64,000 nucleotides of DNA from Schistosoma haematobium (GCF_000699445.3 NC_067201.1:24877033-24941032), one strand, 5' to 3'; positions 49,780-61,550 are shown, counted from the first letter of the stretch. Made by a program: numbers and translations. The notes: generated by a model not told the origin, from the sequence alone.

Positions 49780-50130
49780 TCGAATTTCCGAAGTTCTAGC
49801 TAGAATCGGTGACCAGTTAAGCTAATCCATGTCAGGTCTGAGTCAGTTACTCACCAAAGACAATGGAAAATGCTCGCACAATGTCTTGAACTGATTGGGG
49901 TTGGACATTAACGGCTCATTAGTTTAAAGGCTAAACATTCACGCACGAGACCGAAGGTACCAAGTCCAATATTTTGTGACAGTTTCGTGATGTGATTTGC
50001 TGAAAAGTTTCATACAAATATAAAACGACCATTCAGTGCTTCCAAGTTTTAAATGGTGGTCTAGCTTAGATCAGTTCATAATTTCAATAAAACTGGACCA
50101 TCTCCGTGACTCCTCAATGACAATTACACA
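49780..50130 (+). repeat. Type-B hammerhead/SINE unit, degenerate
   Basis: Unit order is kept: TTACTCACCA.., GGTTGGACATTAACG, an A-box-like GGCTCATTAGTTTAAAGG, then GCTGAAAAGTTTCATAC and ATAAAACGACCATTCAGTGCTTCC. Core boxes are mutated (CTGAAAA; AAAAC). Confidence 0.5.
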
Positions 50131-50204
50131 TTTTTCTGATATTGTCAGATGATGGAGGGTTGAAATCATAGAAGCGAAACTTTGTAAAAGTGATTTCTGG
50201 ATAT

Positions 50205-50590
50205 GATTTATGTGCCCCTTCCAGCCAAACAAGTTGGTGAAGGCTAGTAGGCTCTTCTGGAGAGAAACAGGCTATATCGAAGCTCAGCACAACTACCGGT
50301 GCTAGAGTAACTGTTTTTGAAATCGGTTGGAGTTTGCCCCGTAGGGAGCAACCACATACATTCCATGCACCGCTTTTATGAATATTTTGTCGTTTTCGAT
50401 CCAGGAGTAATTGTGCTGTGATTCTTTTTGGGTTTCGTAATCAGTTTGTGGGTATCAGTCGACTGGGTGATTAGCCCAATCTCTACCACCCGGGTTACCG
50501 CTAATGTTAGTTCATAGGACTGAGTCCCACTATCCAGGAGGCATTACAAGGACATGTGATTCGAGTTTTTCCTCCCAATATGTTGTACAA
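50205..50590 (-). repeat. Unassigned repeat, possibly a decayed retroelement end
   Basis: GC-richer than its surroundings. The minus strand gives a GAWNVCG-like phrase that recalls the start of a non-LTR endonuclease, but with no further motif. I could not match it elsewhere in the window. Confidence 0.25.
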
Positions 50591-50867
50591 AAAAGTAAAA
50601 ATAATCCAGAATAACAATAGTTATTACAAAATGTTTCATTCTTAATCTATTTCTCTGACATCTTCTACTATTATTTAAGTAGTAAACATTTGAATGACTT
50701 AAAAATTATCTAAAATACTAAGATATGGAAGATGAATATTCATTATAATGACTTTTATCAAATACCACAGTTATACATTAAAAAATTAAATGGATTTTTT
50801 CCAAATATTGGACAATTAGTAATCATAAAATAAGATTACTATTTAGGCATAGATGAATAGTGGCTAG

Positions 50868-50930
50868 TAGTGGAATCTAGGAAGCTCATTTCGTCCTATT
50901 TGGGACTCGTCAGTTGGGTATGCCTGCATC
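50868..50930 (-). ncRNA. hammerhead ribozyme, Sm-alpha type
   Basis: Minus strand: CCAACTGACGAGTCCC, loop AAATA, GGACGAAATGAGC, TTC, then CTAGATTCCACTAC. Both core boxes and a perfect helix II (GTCC/GGAC) are present. The cleavage triplet reads TTC, still NUH-compatible. Helix I pairing (CCAACT with the CTAGATT side) is weakened. Confidence 0.62.
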
Positions 50931-51093
50931 CGAGTTGATGTTCACTCCGGGGCTCGAACCCATTACCGTTCGCTTCAAACTCCATTGGATTATCCACTTA
51001 GGTACTGAGTCTTGATAGCCACCTGCTTGTACAATCGGATGAAGTTTAAGTTCACTTGGTGTTGTTTTACTTTTGTCATCCCATTGTTATTTA

Positions 51094-51145
51094 GTCCCAA
51101 ATAGGACGAAACGTGAGTCCTGGATTCCACTGACAATCACTATCT
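51094..51145 (+). ncRNA. hammerhead ribozyme, 5'-truncated
   Basis: AGTCCCAAATAGGACGAAACG, then TGAGTCCTGGATTCCACTG keep helix II, the GAAA box and the GTC cleavage site. The CTGANGA box and upstream helix I strand are replaced by TTGTTATTT, so it cannot fold as a complete ribozyme. Confidence 0.6.
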
Positions 51146-51275
51146 ATCTTTGTTTAAAAAGCTTGGGACTTAATGCTATATCGAAGCAATCCTCACAGGA
51201 TGCATATATGCCAACATGAGACTGATCAATTGCAGTTTTAAATAACAATAGGAAGATGCAAGTAAAATAACATCA

Positions 51276-51654
51276 AGTGATTACTATTGTTAAAATGATT
51301 AGTATGAGGTGTAAATTTGAAAAGAAAACGTGGTCAGATTATAATTTATGGAAGACCTTAGAGCGACACCAAAGTGACCTTGAGAGTGTCTACCTAATAA
51401 CTAGGACCAAGTGAGAGTTATAAACCTGTGTGAGGAATTAGAACTATGATTTACAATATATGTTTAACGTTAAGAATTAGATTGAAGGTTTTCATCACAA
51501 ACTGACATCAGCGATAATGTCAGATTTTACGTTTGGACCTACTTTCGTTGTTCTAGATATACCAAGCTTCCAAGGCTTTTGATACAAACTTGCAGTTGTT
51601 CATTAAAATAAAAAATTAAGTGGATTTTAATCACAAAGGGGTTTTTTGTGAATA
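51276..51654. other. Intergenic DNA, no gene seen
   Basis: Related stretches occur at about 58500-58700 in inverted orientation (AGTGACCTTGAGAGTG, TAATAACTAGGACCAA), so this is probably another dispersed repeat. Confidence 0.35.
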
Positions 51655-52110
51655 TTATAGTAATTTGATAGTTGAATTCATGAGTCAATCAAAGCTAGAT
51701 CACCATGAAAAAGTTTGAAACATTGGATGGCCGTTTCGTCCTTCTTTCTGATTATCATCACCATATACTCACTAATGACTGACTTCACAAGGTACCTCCC
51801 AAATTTCTAGTGAGAAGATGTGACCAACCAAGTCTGTTGTGAAATAACAGCTCATTGAAAAAAAAAGAACAGTGACACAATATAGTGTAATGGTTGAAGT
51901 TAAACTTTAACACCGTTGAATGCCGACTCAGTGGTTTAGAGTTTAAGTACTAGGGTGCGGTAGGTCCTGGATTCGAACCCCATGAGCAGGGTTGTGAATG
52001 CACACTACAGAAGAGTCCTATACTAGGACGAAATGGCCATCTAGTGCTTCTATGTTTCCTATCGTGGTCTAGCTTCAATTAACTCATGAATTCAACTATT
52101 TAGTGGATTA
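51655..52110 (+). repeat. Type-B hammerhead/SINE unit with inverted partial partner
   Basis: A minus-strand end piece at about 51660-51745 is followed by a full plus-strand unit. The unit has A-box-like GACTCAGTGGTTTAGAG, B-box-like GGTCCTGGATTCGAACCCC, and hammerhead remnant CACTACAGAAGAGTCC ... GGACGAAATGGCCATC, ending GTGGTCTAGCTTCAATTAAC. Confidence 0.6.
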
Positions 52111-52483
52111 TTCTAAATATTGGACAGTTGACAATAATAAAATCAAACTATAATTGTTAAAATGATTAGTATAAGGTGTAAATTTGAAAAAAAGGTGTTT
52201 ATTGGTAAATCGAAAACTTTTGAAATTAATAGTCAGAATAAATATGGATTATATGACATGAAAGAAATAATATTGAAATAATAAATTATATTGAATGTTT
52301 ATGTGTGTTATATCCCTACGAGAATACTGAATGGTAACTGTTGGGATCTATTTCTGGAGTAATACTATACGTATATGCTTAGTGTAAAATTATTAAGTAA
52401 CTAAACTATGCATATTCATGTTCCTCTTATTATAAGCTTTACTTTGACCCAAAGACCATTATTATATGGTTTACTTTCAACAG

Positions 52484-52655
52484 TTGAGATCATGAGTCTA
52501 TTGAATCTAGATCACCATGGAAAACCTGGAAGCACTGGATGGCCGTTTGGTGGATGCACACTGCTGAGGCGTCCCACAATAGGACGAAACCGCCGTCCAG
52601 TGCTTCTAGGTTTTCCATGGTGGTCTAGCTTCAATTGACTCAAGATCTCAACTGT
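52484..52655. repeat. Long hairpin made of two type-B ends, hammerhead near the loop
   Basis: Arms of about 70 bases (GTTGAGATCATGAGTC ... CTGGAAGCACTGGATGG and its complement CCAGTGCTTCTAGGTTTTCC ... ACTCAAGATCTCAAC) enclose a short centre holding CTGCTGAGGCGTCC, loop, AGGACGAAACCGCCGTC. The first box is CTGAGGC, so the ribozyme core has lost A9. Confidence 0.65.
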
Positions 52656-52680
52656 TGAAATTACTACAATCTCCACAAAA

Positions 52681-53179
52681 CCTGTCTGATATACGATTTA
52701 CTGTTCATGAGTTATCCTCAGACTATTAATTACAATCTTCCACATTCACAGCCACTTTTAGCTAAATCTATTTTATGGTACAATGTGGTCTGCTTGGTTT
52801 GTATATACACCTATTATGTTTGGAATATATGATTCATATCGTGGAGGCTGAGATTGATGTTCTGGACTCAACAGGTAGACATGGTTAGGAAGGAAGACGT
52901 ACCGATAAGTACTCTAGACTGTTTGTACAGGTTTTTACGTCATTGGTTCGGTCGATAATTCACTGTTCTCTAATTGACGGTGTGATTACGTTATAGATTA
53001 ATAGGGCAAAAGGTCACGAGTTATAACAGTTTCGTTGAAGTTTGGATTGTGAATAGAATGATGTGAATTAAGTTAAGAATATAAAATAAATGTAGGTATT
53101 AACTAAATTCATCATGTGTTTGTTCACAAGGAAACACTACATTCTAATTATTCTATAATAATTAATTTTATGTTAATTT
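52681..53179. other. Intergenic DNA, no gene seen
   Basis: No coding signal. The segment 52850-53030 looks repeat-derived, but I found no partner here. Confidence 0.35.
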
Positions 53180-53325
53180 AATAGTTTAATTCATCAGATG
53201 ATTAAAGCTAGACCACCATGGAAAACGTGGAAGCACTGGATGGTTGTTTCGTCCGATTATGAGACTCCTCAGATCCCGCTTACTGGGTTTGAACCCAGGA
53301 CCTTCGGTCTCGCGAGCCCTAAACA
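53180..53325 (-). repeat. Type-B hammerhead/SINE fragment
   Basis: Minus strand: tRNA-like B-box (GGTTTGAACCCAG as read on plus), then CTGAGGAGTC ... CGGACGAAACAACCATCCAGTGC. Both catalytic boxes are intact. The 5' strand of helix I (expected GCACTG) is missing. Confidence 0.55.
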
Positions 53326-53727
53326 CATTTTTCTCTCGTGATTTCTATTGCTGAAAATATAACTCCAAACAACTGTATTACCAAGTATTTCAAAATAAGG
53401 TTTATAAACTGAAACACTTCACATATTTCATGATAGACGCTGGAATTATCAACACAAACACTAATAACTCGAAATTTCTATTGTTCTTCTCCGTCTCTCA
53501 CAACTCTGACTCATTATCCATTGTATATTTCGTCAAGATGCATGTGAAAATCAAAATGAATCATGTTCACTAGTACCTTTCATCATAACACTAACTGACT
53601 TAAACTTTGACAACAAATAGTACCATAGAAATCTAGCAGTATTTGCAAAATTTACGGATAGGCTTTAATTATAAATACAACTAATGTGAAAAGTGTGCTA
53701 TCTGTATTTAGCCATACAATTAATTAC

Positions 53728-53890
53728 ATATTCAGTTGCCAACCGGAGGTACATTGAGCACACTATGACGATGAACCCTAGATTCCTCAGGTGGTGACAC
53801 ATTCTCACCTTGAAATTGATTCCAATTCGTCAGGCCATCCGTTTCACCTGAATTCGTGTCTACGACGGCCATTATACCATAAGTATTCAC
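53728..53890 (-). CDS. possible terminal coding exon or repeat-derived frame, unassigned
   Basis: The minus-strand frame reads VVDTNSGETDGLTNWNQFQG and ends VHRHSVLNVPPVGN before a TGA. Its base composition is less AT-rich than its surroundings. No domain is recognised, and no upstream exon was found. It could equally be part of an unlisted retroelement. Confidence 0.2.
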
Positions 53891-54059
53891 ATATGTTGAG
53901 GAGAATAATACATAAAAAATCCGTTTTTGTTCAATATTAACCCTCAAATACTGGTTGTTGTCAATGGTAGACCTTTACTTGACTTCTGGAAAAGATTATT
54001 CAATAGCAATAAGACACGTATTTAATATAAACGTTAGCTCCATGAGAGCTCATGAATTT

Positions 54060-54545
54060 GTCGTACTCATTAATACCTTGCCAAACAAAGGAGTATAGGC
54101 CGCTCACCAGCATTCTCCATCCAACCCTGTCCTGGGCAATCCTTTCCAGCTCATTCCAGTTGTTGTTATTCATCCTTTTCATATCTGCTTCTATTTCCCG
54201 ACGTAATGTGTCCTTTGGCCTTCGTCTTTACCGCTCCTCTTCACGATTCCAAGTTAGGGCAGTTTGATGATTTGCGTAATGTAGGTCCTATCCATTTCCA
54301 TCGGCTTTTCCTAATTTCTTCTTCAGTTGGAAGCTGGTTTGTTCTCTCTCAGAGAAGGCTGTTGCTGATGGTATTCGGATAACGGATGTTGAGTATCTTG
54401 CGTAGACAACTGTTTATAAATACTTGTACCTTCTTGATGGTGGTTGTTGTAGTCCTCCAAGTTTCAGCTCCGTACAGTAGAGCTATCTTGACGTTCGTAT
54501 TAAAGATTATCACTTTGATATTGGTTAAAAGTTGTTTTGAATTAA
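54060..54545 (-). mobile_element. RTE fragment, diverged subfamily, truncated
   Basis: The C-terminal part of an RTE protein on the minus strand, broken by frameshifts ([20 protein letters not shown], then MLVSGLYS). It differs clearly from the 14551 and 43336 copies, so it is an older or different subfamily. No TAAG tail or target duplication was found. Confidence 0.8.
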
Positions 54546-56384
54546 GCTAAACCATCATCAAATGAAGTGTTTATAATTATTTCGTACCTTTGACCCAACG
54601 TTTTAGTAGCCTTTCAACCGGTTAAATCATTCTTACTTTTGTAACTTAAAATTCAGAGATGGATCTAATTTATTGAACTCATTTTTGTCTAGTGATATAT
54701 ACTACTTTTTAATTAGTTAGTAACCATTTCTATTCCTAATAATTTTTAATGTGTGATGAAACGATCATTATTAGTTATGTTATGTTCCATAGTATTTACT
54801 TATGCTAATAATATCTATCGCATTTCCTTTTGTAATTAGATTACCTCTTTCTTTTTAAAATTTATTTCCAGTTTCTGCAGATCCATTGGGTATTTGTTCA
54901 AACGCAACAGTTTTCATATTTGTATGTTATTAGTTTCCGCTATGATCGTTGATCGTCATTATTGACTCTAGTCACAAATTCCAACTGTCATTAACTCTGT
55001 CAAAACCTTTTTTGTTACCAGACATGCAACTAAGTTGATCGGTGTAGGTATCTTACGAGTTGAGACTCGTTCTTGCATAAGTCGTTGTTTAAAACTTCGG
55101 TCTCACACATATCTCGTTCGAGTAGTTGGACTTGGCAACCGACTGTACACCTAAGATATTGGTATCTAGTAGTTTCAACATGGACTCGAAAATCTCAGTT
55201 GGTATTGTTGAAGATAGCCGTTTTGAACTTGATCGAGGTGGTGAACTCACCACAACTTGACAGTAGTGGTCAGTTCATTGATGAAGCTATAAATCCTATC
55301 TACTGAAAGGACAACAACCACCATCTACTTCGATGATCGATTTTACCGATGTGGAATTAGATTGGTAAAATGTTAGGGGCGAATAAACCAAAACGTGTGA
55401 TCAACAAAAATTCGTTGATTACCGAACTGACCTATTTTGCTAGACAACACTACTTGATTTGTGCTCATAAAATAACCTCGATGTGTAATTGCAACGACTG
55501 GGTGATATAGGTCAAAAATGTTCATCACAGAAAAAGTATTTCCGCATTGAACCAATTTCTAAACCTTAGGTTATAGTTTTACATAATGTTAAGGAAATGA
55601 TGTTAGTATTCTTCGTGGAAGTATTTTTTAACTGGTTAATTATTGGAAATAGTATTATTCTAATATCTACATTCAGGCAATTGTTAAGCAACTCCTAACA
55701 TTGTTGAATCCCATTGGTCAATGGTTCTCACTAGAACTCAAGTAACTACCACCGGGAATTAATCTTGTCACGTTGTAAATCGATTGCAGTTAAAGCTATA
55801 AACTATTGTATGGCAGCAGAATGGTCTAAAAGGTAATACTTATCGTGAGATCTAAGATTTACGTATTTAATTCACGCTGTACTTGTTTATACGCAATACT
55901 GAGATGTTCGATTCCAGAACAAAACAAATTTACAGTGATTCCTGGTTGCCGTTAATTATTTAGTTAAGCTCAGCTGGTTATAAAAAACCATAAAAATAAT
56001 TCCCTTTCTAAGTGTGAATGAAAAGAGATCAGCGACTGAAGCAGGCTAATGTGAAATAATTCCTGTCTCGTGACTGCTTATTAGCTGCCTATTACTTTCT
56101 CAAATCATTAAAGTCACGAACCGACCGATTTTAGACCAAAGGGAAGCACTAGACGACCGTTTCGCTCTAGAACGGTACTCCACACCAGACTTTATAATGG
56201 TATTCATAAATGAGCACTTATTTACGTCTTAATACATACATATATATTAATGCAACTTTTGTTTTATTTAGTGAGCATTACATTTTATTCAAAGTGCTAT
56301 TGTACAAGTAATCTTTAGTAAAATATTTACTCTTTAGTTGTTTAGTTGAGCCATCACATATATTGTGTTGTGTACTACTGATAT
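54546..56384. other. Intergenic DNA, no gene recognised
   Basis: A decayed minus-strand type-B hammerhead end lies at about 56095-56210 (GAAGCACTAGACGACCGTTTCG). Frames at 55073 and 55373 have no features. Confidence 0.4.
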
Positions 56385-56575
56385 CGACAGATATAAGTAG
56401 TATGTATCATCATTCGAAAATGAAATGTCTAGCGGCAGAAGGTTAAAAAGATCGAAGGGAAAAGAACGAGAACAGAAAGTGATTAATGTCGAGTCGAAAC
56501 AACAATGAAGTCGGACACGATTCATTGACATTTTGCAGAAAGGACAGTCAAGTTTTAGACAATTGATTGACATTT
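56385..56575 (-). repeat. Dispersed repeat, inverted relative of 57215-57400
   Basis: Minus strand encodes a phrase MNRVRLHCCFDSTLITF...YYLYLSISVVH. The copy at 57215 has INRLRLHCSFDSTLIIL...YYLYLSTSVAH. The copies are about 800 bases apart in opposite orientation. Confidence 0.5.
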
Positions 56576-57214
56576 CGCAAATGAAGGATTTACCGTATGG
56601 TTTTCAGATTTTACCAAGATGTTCTGTAATATTTGTGTTCAAATACATTCAGTTGGCTCTTATTGTTTTCTGGTTCATTACATTTGATGTCGTTGAGAAC
56701 TAGGAGGAGTGAAGGGTGCTGTTCTGTAGACGCCACTGTGAACCTGGAGCTGAGGTGCTACTTTTAAATTAATAGAGAAAAGCTGTATGAACTAATGATA
56801 CTCTTGTACTAAATGTAATATATTGGTTTGTGTTCACCTGACTTGAATTGCGTTATTTCCGGGGATTCCTAGTTCTTTTCATAATTCAAATGCTTCCAAT
56901 TATCACACTTACTTTGTGTAATTCATGAGGAATACATATTTGTAGTTTTTCACTCAGTGTTTGATAGATTCTATGATCTAAGAAATGGAAATATTTTATC
57001 CCAGTATTCCGTAGTAACTTCTATTTCATGGTGTAATTCTTAAAAGTATTTGAGACTCTTATAATAATAAATAAGGATACTACTGACAAGTTAACAGTAG
57101 AATGTTAATTCATATTGTAGTGAATGAGAACACAAGTGGGGAAAGTCGGATATATTTGAACACAAAGATTACAGAACATCTTAATAGAAGCTATGAAGCA
57201 TACAGTAAATACTG

Positions 57215-57400
57215 CATTTGCAAAATGTCAATCAATCGTCTCAGACTTCATTGTTCTTTCGATTCCACACTAATTATTCTCGGTTTTCGTCCTCTTCTCG
57301 TTGATTTTCTTAACCTTTTACTACCAGGTATTTCACCTTCGATTGATGTTACATACTATTTATATCTGTCGACATCAGTAGCACACATCACCCTCGTCCC
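57215..57400 (+). repeat. Dispersed repeat, plus-strand copy
   Basis: Partner of 56385-56575 and, more distantly, of 45985-46175. The 151-codon frame at 57102-57557 runs through it into a hydrophobic tail; I regard it as fortuitous. Confidence 0.5.
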
Positions 57401-57609
57401 CCCTCCCTTTAAAGCAGTCATTCTTGTGGTGGTTCTGTTTGCCGTGCCAATTTTGTTTTCTGCGGTCTGTGTCACCCTCTTCGTCAACTTTGTCTATTTA
57501 AGGTTCTCTATCGTTTCACCAACCAAACCTAAAACCAAAACGGTTGTTCATATTTAAACACAATCAATTTGACAGTAAATTATGTAATTGAATTTTCAGT
57601 ATAGGGGTT

Positions 57610-57990
57610 GTGGAGATTGTTAAGTTTTTTATTGAAATCATGAACCGATTGATGATAGACCACCATTGGAATCCTAGGAGCACTGGACGGCCGTTCCGTT
57701 CTATTAAGGGACTCCTCGACAGTGCGTTCCCGCGACCCCGCGGGATTCAAACCCAGAGCCTTCAGTCTCTCGTGAGAACGCTTGAACTACTGGACCACTG
57801 ATCCGGAATCCAGTGGTGTTAATTTCTAACCTCAACCAGTCCACGAAATTGCGCGACCATCTTCCATTGTACTGAGGTAGACACCTGTTTCTCTCTGACA
57901 CGGATTAGCTCCACTGGTCACGGCTTCTCACCAGAATTCCGATAATCTTCTCACGAAGCTAGTCACTAGTGAGCGCATGGTGTGAATTGA
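57610..57990 (-). repeat. Type-B hammerhead/SINE unit, nearly full length
   Basis: Minus strand, in order: body (GAGAAGCCGTGACCAGTGGAG), AATTTCGTGGACTGGTTGAGG, tRNA-like boxes (CAGTGGTCCAGTAGTTCAAGC, then GGCTCTGGGTTTGAATCCCG), hammerhead GCACTGTCGAGGAGTCCC ... GAACGGAACGGCCGTCCAGTGC, and end. Helix I is perfect (GCACTG/CAGTGC), but the core is TCGAGGA and GGAAC, so it is probably inactive. Confidence 0.65.
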
Positions 57991-59864
57991 ATTTGTTTAT
58001 CTGTAGAATACGTGAGTAAATACTGTTTGAATTCGTTAGACAAACTCAGTTTCTTTCAAATGTATCTTTGAGAAACTGAAAGAATATCAAATAATATGGT
58101 AAATTTATGCGAATTCAACAGTAGCATAGTATTTTCTTATTCATTCTTACTAGACATTTTGTTGATCTATGGCAGAATTTATAGGTAATTCAACCATAGA
58201 TAATTTCGATCTTAACAGATTGGTTAATGTATATCATAGAAGAGCCATAAGGATCATGTTTCTTTCTTTATATACATAATGATCGACTGAGTTCTTCTTC
58301 AAAGACAGTTGTTTTCAATTGTAATCATCGATATTGAATCACATGATAAACTAAAGATTTATCTTCAATTGAACGTGGTAACTGAGTTATAGGTTACCTA
58401 TACCTGTTTAAGTTATTAATGTGTAACAACAAGTGAGCGAGACTATAATTTATGGACGAAACAATCAGGTATAAGATAACAGATCTCAGATTTCGGCTTG
58501 AAATTCACTTATCCATTTGGCTAAATAAAGTTTTGGGATTATAGTTTATGTCAGTTCGTGATGAAAACCCTGAATCTAATTCTTAACCATAAGAATTAAA
58601 TGTAAATCACAGTTCGAATTCCTTAAACTGGTTTATTATCCTCATTTGGTCCTAGGTATTAGGTTGACACTCTCAAGATCAGTCTAGAGTCTTTTAAAGG
58701 TCATCCATAAATTATGATCTCACTGAAATGTTTCCTAATGTCTCGAATGCTAGATATGGTTTGTTGTAAAACTAAAAGGACTATGCAATGAAAATATCCA
58801 TTGCCATGAATCATGCATAAACTACGGTAACACAGTTCTAATTATTTTAACTGTTACTAAACATTTTTTCTCTCATAGTATCAACAAGCAGCAAGTATGT
58901 GCATATTTTATGTTATAATCTTATGACTCATCAAACTGATTGATTATACAACATAAACGAGTAAAAGTATGAGATGGTGGTTGAAGGAAGTCAACAGGAA
59001 ACCCTTGACCTAGGTTTCGTTCTACTTGACACTCGTCAACAGAGTTTACCTATAGCCATGAGGGGACTGAAGCTCCTTGATAGATTTGATTCCATGTCAT
59101 CCACCTTCACAGTCAGAGACGTTACCACCAGACTATCCGGGTTGCGACTGACCTCCTGCAGTGATGAATCGATTATAAGTACATCTCAACCCGTCAGTGA
59201 GCATCAGTTCCATCAAGATTACAAGTACACCTTACTGACAAGCGCCAAGTAGTATGAAACCTAGGTCCAGAGATCCCTGTTGACTATATCCAACCATCAT
59301 CTTATCACAACATAGCGCACGTAATGTCTAGTCACCTAGACTAGTGGCCACATTCGAACTCAGTCTATAGGAATTAATCTGCACTAAGAAGAACTTGACA
59401 TACATGACATTGATAAACATCCAATGATCAATCAATTGTGAGTAAAAATATTGATTCTATATACTTATTATTAGTGTTGTTTTTAACACTTGAATACATA
59501 CTGACCTGATTAAGATTATGTTATTAAGAGTCAGTACTTATATTACTATTCTTGACCTTTGAATATATATGTATTGACCTACTACTTAATACTCTATTCA
59601 ACAATATAATTCTTATGTATTGTATGAAAGTAACATTCAACTCAAACTTTTCACTAATGAGATAAATTGATAGTTTATAATTATGGATTGATAATAGTTA
59701 AGTAAAGTCAATTCGTATTACAGATTTAACTAATTCTGTAATATTCTACATAATGAAAAAAGACAAGTTTGATCTGTAAAAAACCATTTATACTTCATTC
59801 CGATTACTTTTGATGAATTATTTTTCCGAATAAAACCTCAAATATGTATAATATTATCGTGGAT
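57991..59864. other. Intergenic DNA with a dispersed repeat, no gene seen
   Basis: 58974-59250 contains a 92-codon frame related to the repeats at 5990 and 42780, but diverged. 58480-58720 resembles 51350-51480 inverted. Confidence 0.4.
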
Positions 59865-59995
59865 GAGCACTACTGAAGAGTCCCACAATAGGACGAAACG
59901 GCCATCCAGTGCTTCAAGGTTTTCAGTGGTAGTCTAACATCAATCAGTTCATGATCTCAATCAAAAACTTAATAATCTCCACAACCCTATACTGA
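59865..59995 (+). repeat. Type-B hammerhead/SINE 3' end
   Basis: Truncated unit carrying the best-preserved type-B hammerhead, followed by the standard end GTCTAACATCAATCAGTTCATGATC and AATAATCTCCACAACCC. Confidence 0.65.
59867..59912 (+). ncRNA. hammerhead ribozyme, type B, core intact
   Basis: GCACTA, CTGAAGA, GTCC with loop CACAATA and GGAC, then GAAAC, GGCC, cleavage triplet ATC, then CAGTGC. Core boxes match CUGANGA and GAAA exactly. Helix II is perfect. Helix I has five pairs and one A-C mismatch. Helix III is minimal, as in SINE- and Penelope-associated metazoan hammerheads. Confidence 0.7.
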
Positions 59996-60174
59996 TAAAG
60001 ATAAATAATTCCCTTGCTTAGTCTAAGTCTGTTATGGTTTTCCTCCTGAATTGTGTTTCCTTATTCTACCATAATGACCATCATTTGTATGAATGTTTTT
60101 TTTGTGGGATAACAACATGTTTTCACTTTTTAAAAGATAAAAATGTGTTGTGTTTTTTTTGAAAGAAAATCTTA

Positions 60175-60300
60175 TAGTTGAATTCATGAGTGAATTGAAG
60201 CTAGATCACCATGGGAAATCTAGAATCCCGCCCCACAGGATTTGAACCCAGGATCATGGATGTGAACTGTTGAGGAGTTCCATCCTAGGATGAAGTTTGT
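60175..60300. repeat. Type-B element, collapsed palindrome
   Basis: A minus-strand end (AGTTGAATTCATGAGTG ... ACCATGGGAAATCTAG) and B-box are followed by a plus-strand hammerhead remnant (CTGTTGAGGAGTTCCATCC, AGGATGAAGTT). The core is TTGAGGA with GAAG, so inactive. Confidence 0.5.
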
Positions 60301-60539
60301 CTAATTTCTTAGATTCTTTCAGAATTTATTGTAAGATTTTGAATTGTCATCTAATGTTCATGAATCGCATTAAACATTGTAATACAATAAAGCTTACAAT
60401 GACTTCATCATCATTCTGGGCAACATCATCAAAGCTTACTTTATGTGGAGGTTTCTACTCACAACCAGCTTTGATGATATAATTCAGAACAACAATGGAA
60501 CTTTATTTTAATCCTGTAACACAATCTATTTATTTATTT

Positions 60540-61050
60540 GAACACATAAATATTGGTACAAAAGGGGCACCGAATACATATGCGCCACACATGTCACTTG
60601 ATTTGTGTGTAAGCTGTGATACCGCCACGGTGCCCAGACTGAAGCCGGCAAATATCTTATGGGGTCACGCCCGGAGCCTTCGACATGAAGGTCTGATCTA
60701 CGATGTAATGGAGCAACGTCTGGAGATGTAGTCCCACGATAGCCGGTGATCAACAGTAGGTTCATACGTCATTTGTTCCTTCAGGATACTGGAGCCTATG
60801 TGCACCATTGGTTTGGAATCAGGATTTTCCAACTCCCCTAGATGGATCTTCCGTGTTCACCGAACCGGTTGAAGTGCCGGACATTCGTATCTCGTCCTCT
60901 CAATTTCGTAAGCAAAACCCCCTACCACGAGAATTCAGTGAGTAAGATTTCCCTGGCAGAAGCTCTATACGCGTGGCTATGTGAGAGTATTTCGAGAAGG
61001 AGAGCTGACTATCCCCACTCTCGGCCGTACCAAGGCATTTGGGGGTGTCT
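60540..61050 (-). repeat. Dispersed repeat, longer copy of the 11036 family
   Basis: On the minus strand it reads through the same blocks as 11036-11390, then continues about 200 bases and ends in an AATAAATAAATAG tail. The tail suggests a retroposed 3' end. The 79- and 93-codon frames in it are not recognised as protein. Confidence 0.5.
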
Positions 61051-61374
61051 ACCATATCAAGAAGCAAACTCAGGACCATTTATCGTGAACAAATATCAAT
61101 ATCGGTGTTTTGAGATCAAATAATACCATCGATTTTAGTTTCTTTATATTCATTATTCTCTTTGATCAATCCTTTGAATAATAATCCTAGATCTTCATTA
61201 TAATGAAAAATAAACTTTATATTCCGTTTACTAATTTGATTCCATGATATTTTATAGCAGAATTGAATGGTAAACATCTAGTTAAACAAATAAGTTTTGT
61301 ATGAACTATCATAGTTGATCAAAATTAATTATTTTCATGTAGTCTTGGATTAATTTTTTTAATCTGATTGGCCT

Positions 61375-61550
61375 TTTTTTCTAGCAAGATCTTTTTCTAC
61401 GGGATGAGGTCGCCGACCTCATACTCAACTCTCCTCCTTTAACCGGAGTTGGAACCGGAAGTAGTTGTAGAAGTGCTGCAGGATGAGGTTGGATGGAGAG
61501 TGCTGGTGAGCGGCCTATGCTCTTAGACAAGAGGTAACAGGCGTAAGTAA
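61375..61550 (+). mobile_element. Short non-autonomous RTE derivative (head plus 3' tail)
   Basis: Head TCTACGGGATGAGGTCGCCG, ACCTCATACTCAACTCTCC, CCGGAGTTGGAACCGG, then GATGAGGTTGGATGG passes directly into the RTE 3' end (GAGAGTGCTGGTGAGCGGCC, TAACAGGCGTAAGTAAGT). Same order as 13196-13480, with a shorter middle. Confidence 0.6.

Larger units (their letters stand above)
50848..51275. repeat. Inverted pair of Sm-alpha-type units
   Basis: The minus-strand unit (hammerhead 50868-50930, tRNA-like block about 50950-51030 with GGCTCGAACCC inverted) is joined to a plus-strand unit (51094-51265) that has lost the first part of its hammerhead. Confidence 0.65.

Noticed and set aside
57102..57557. 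151-codon frame with a hydrophobic C-terminal half, considered as a membrane protein
   Set aside because: Its first half is a dispersed repeat also found inverted at 56385; no splice or upstream exon support.
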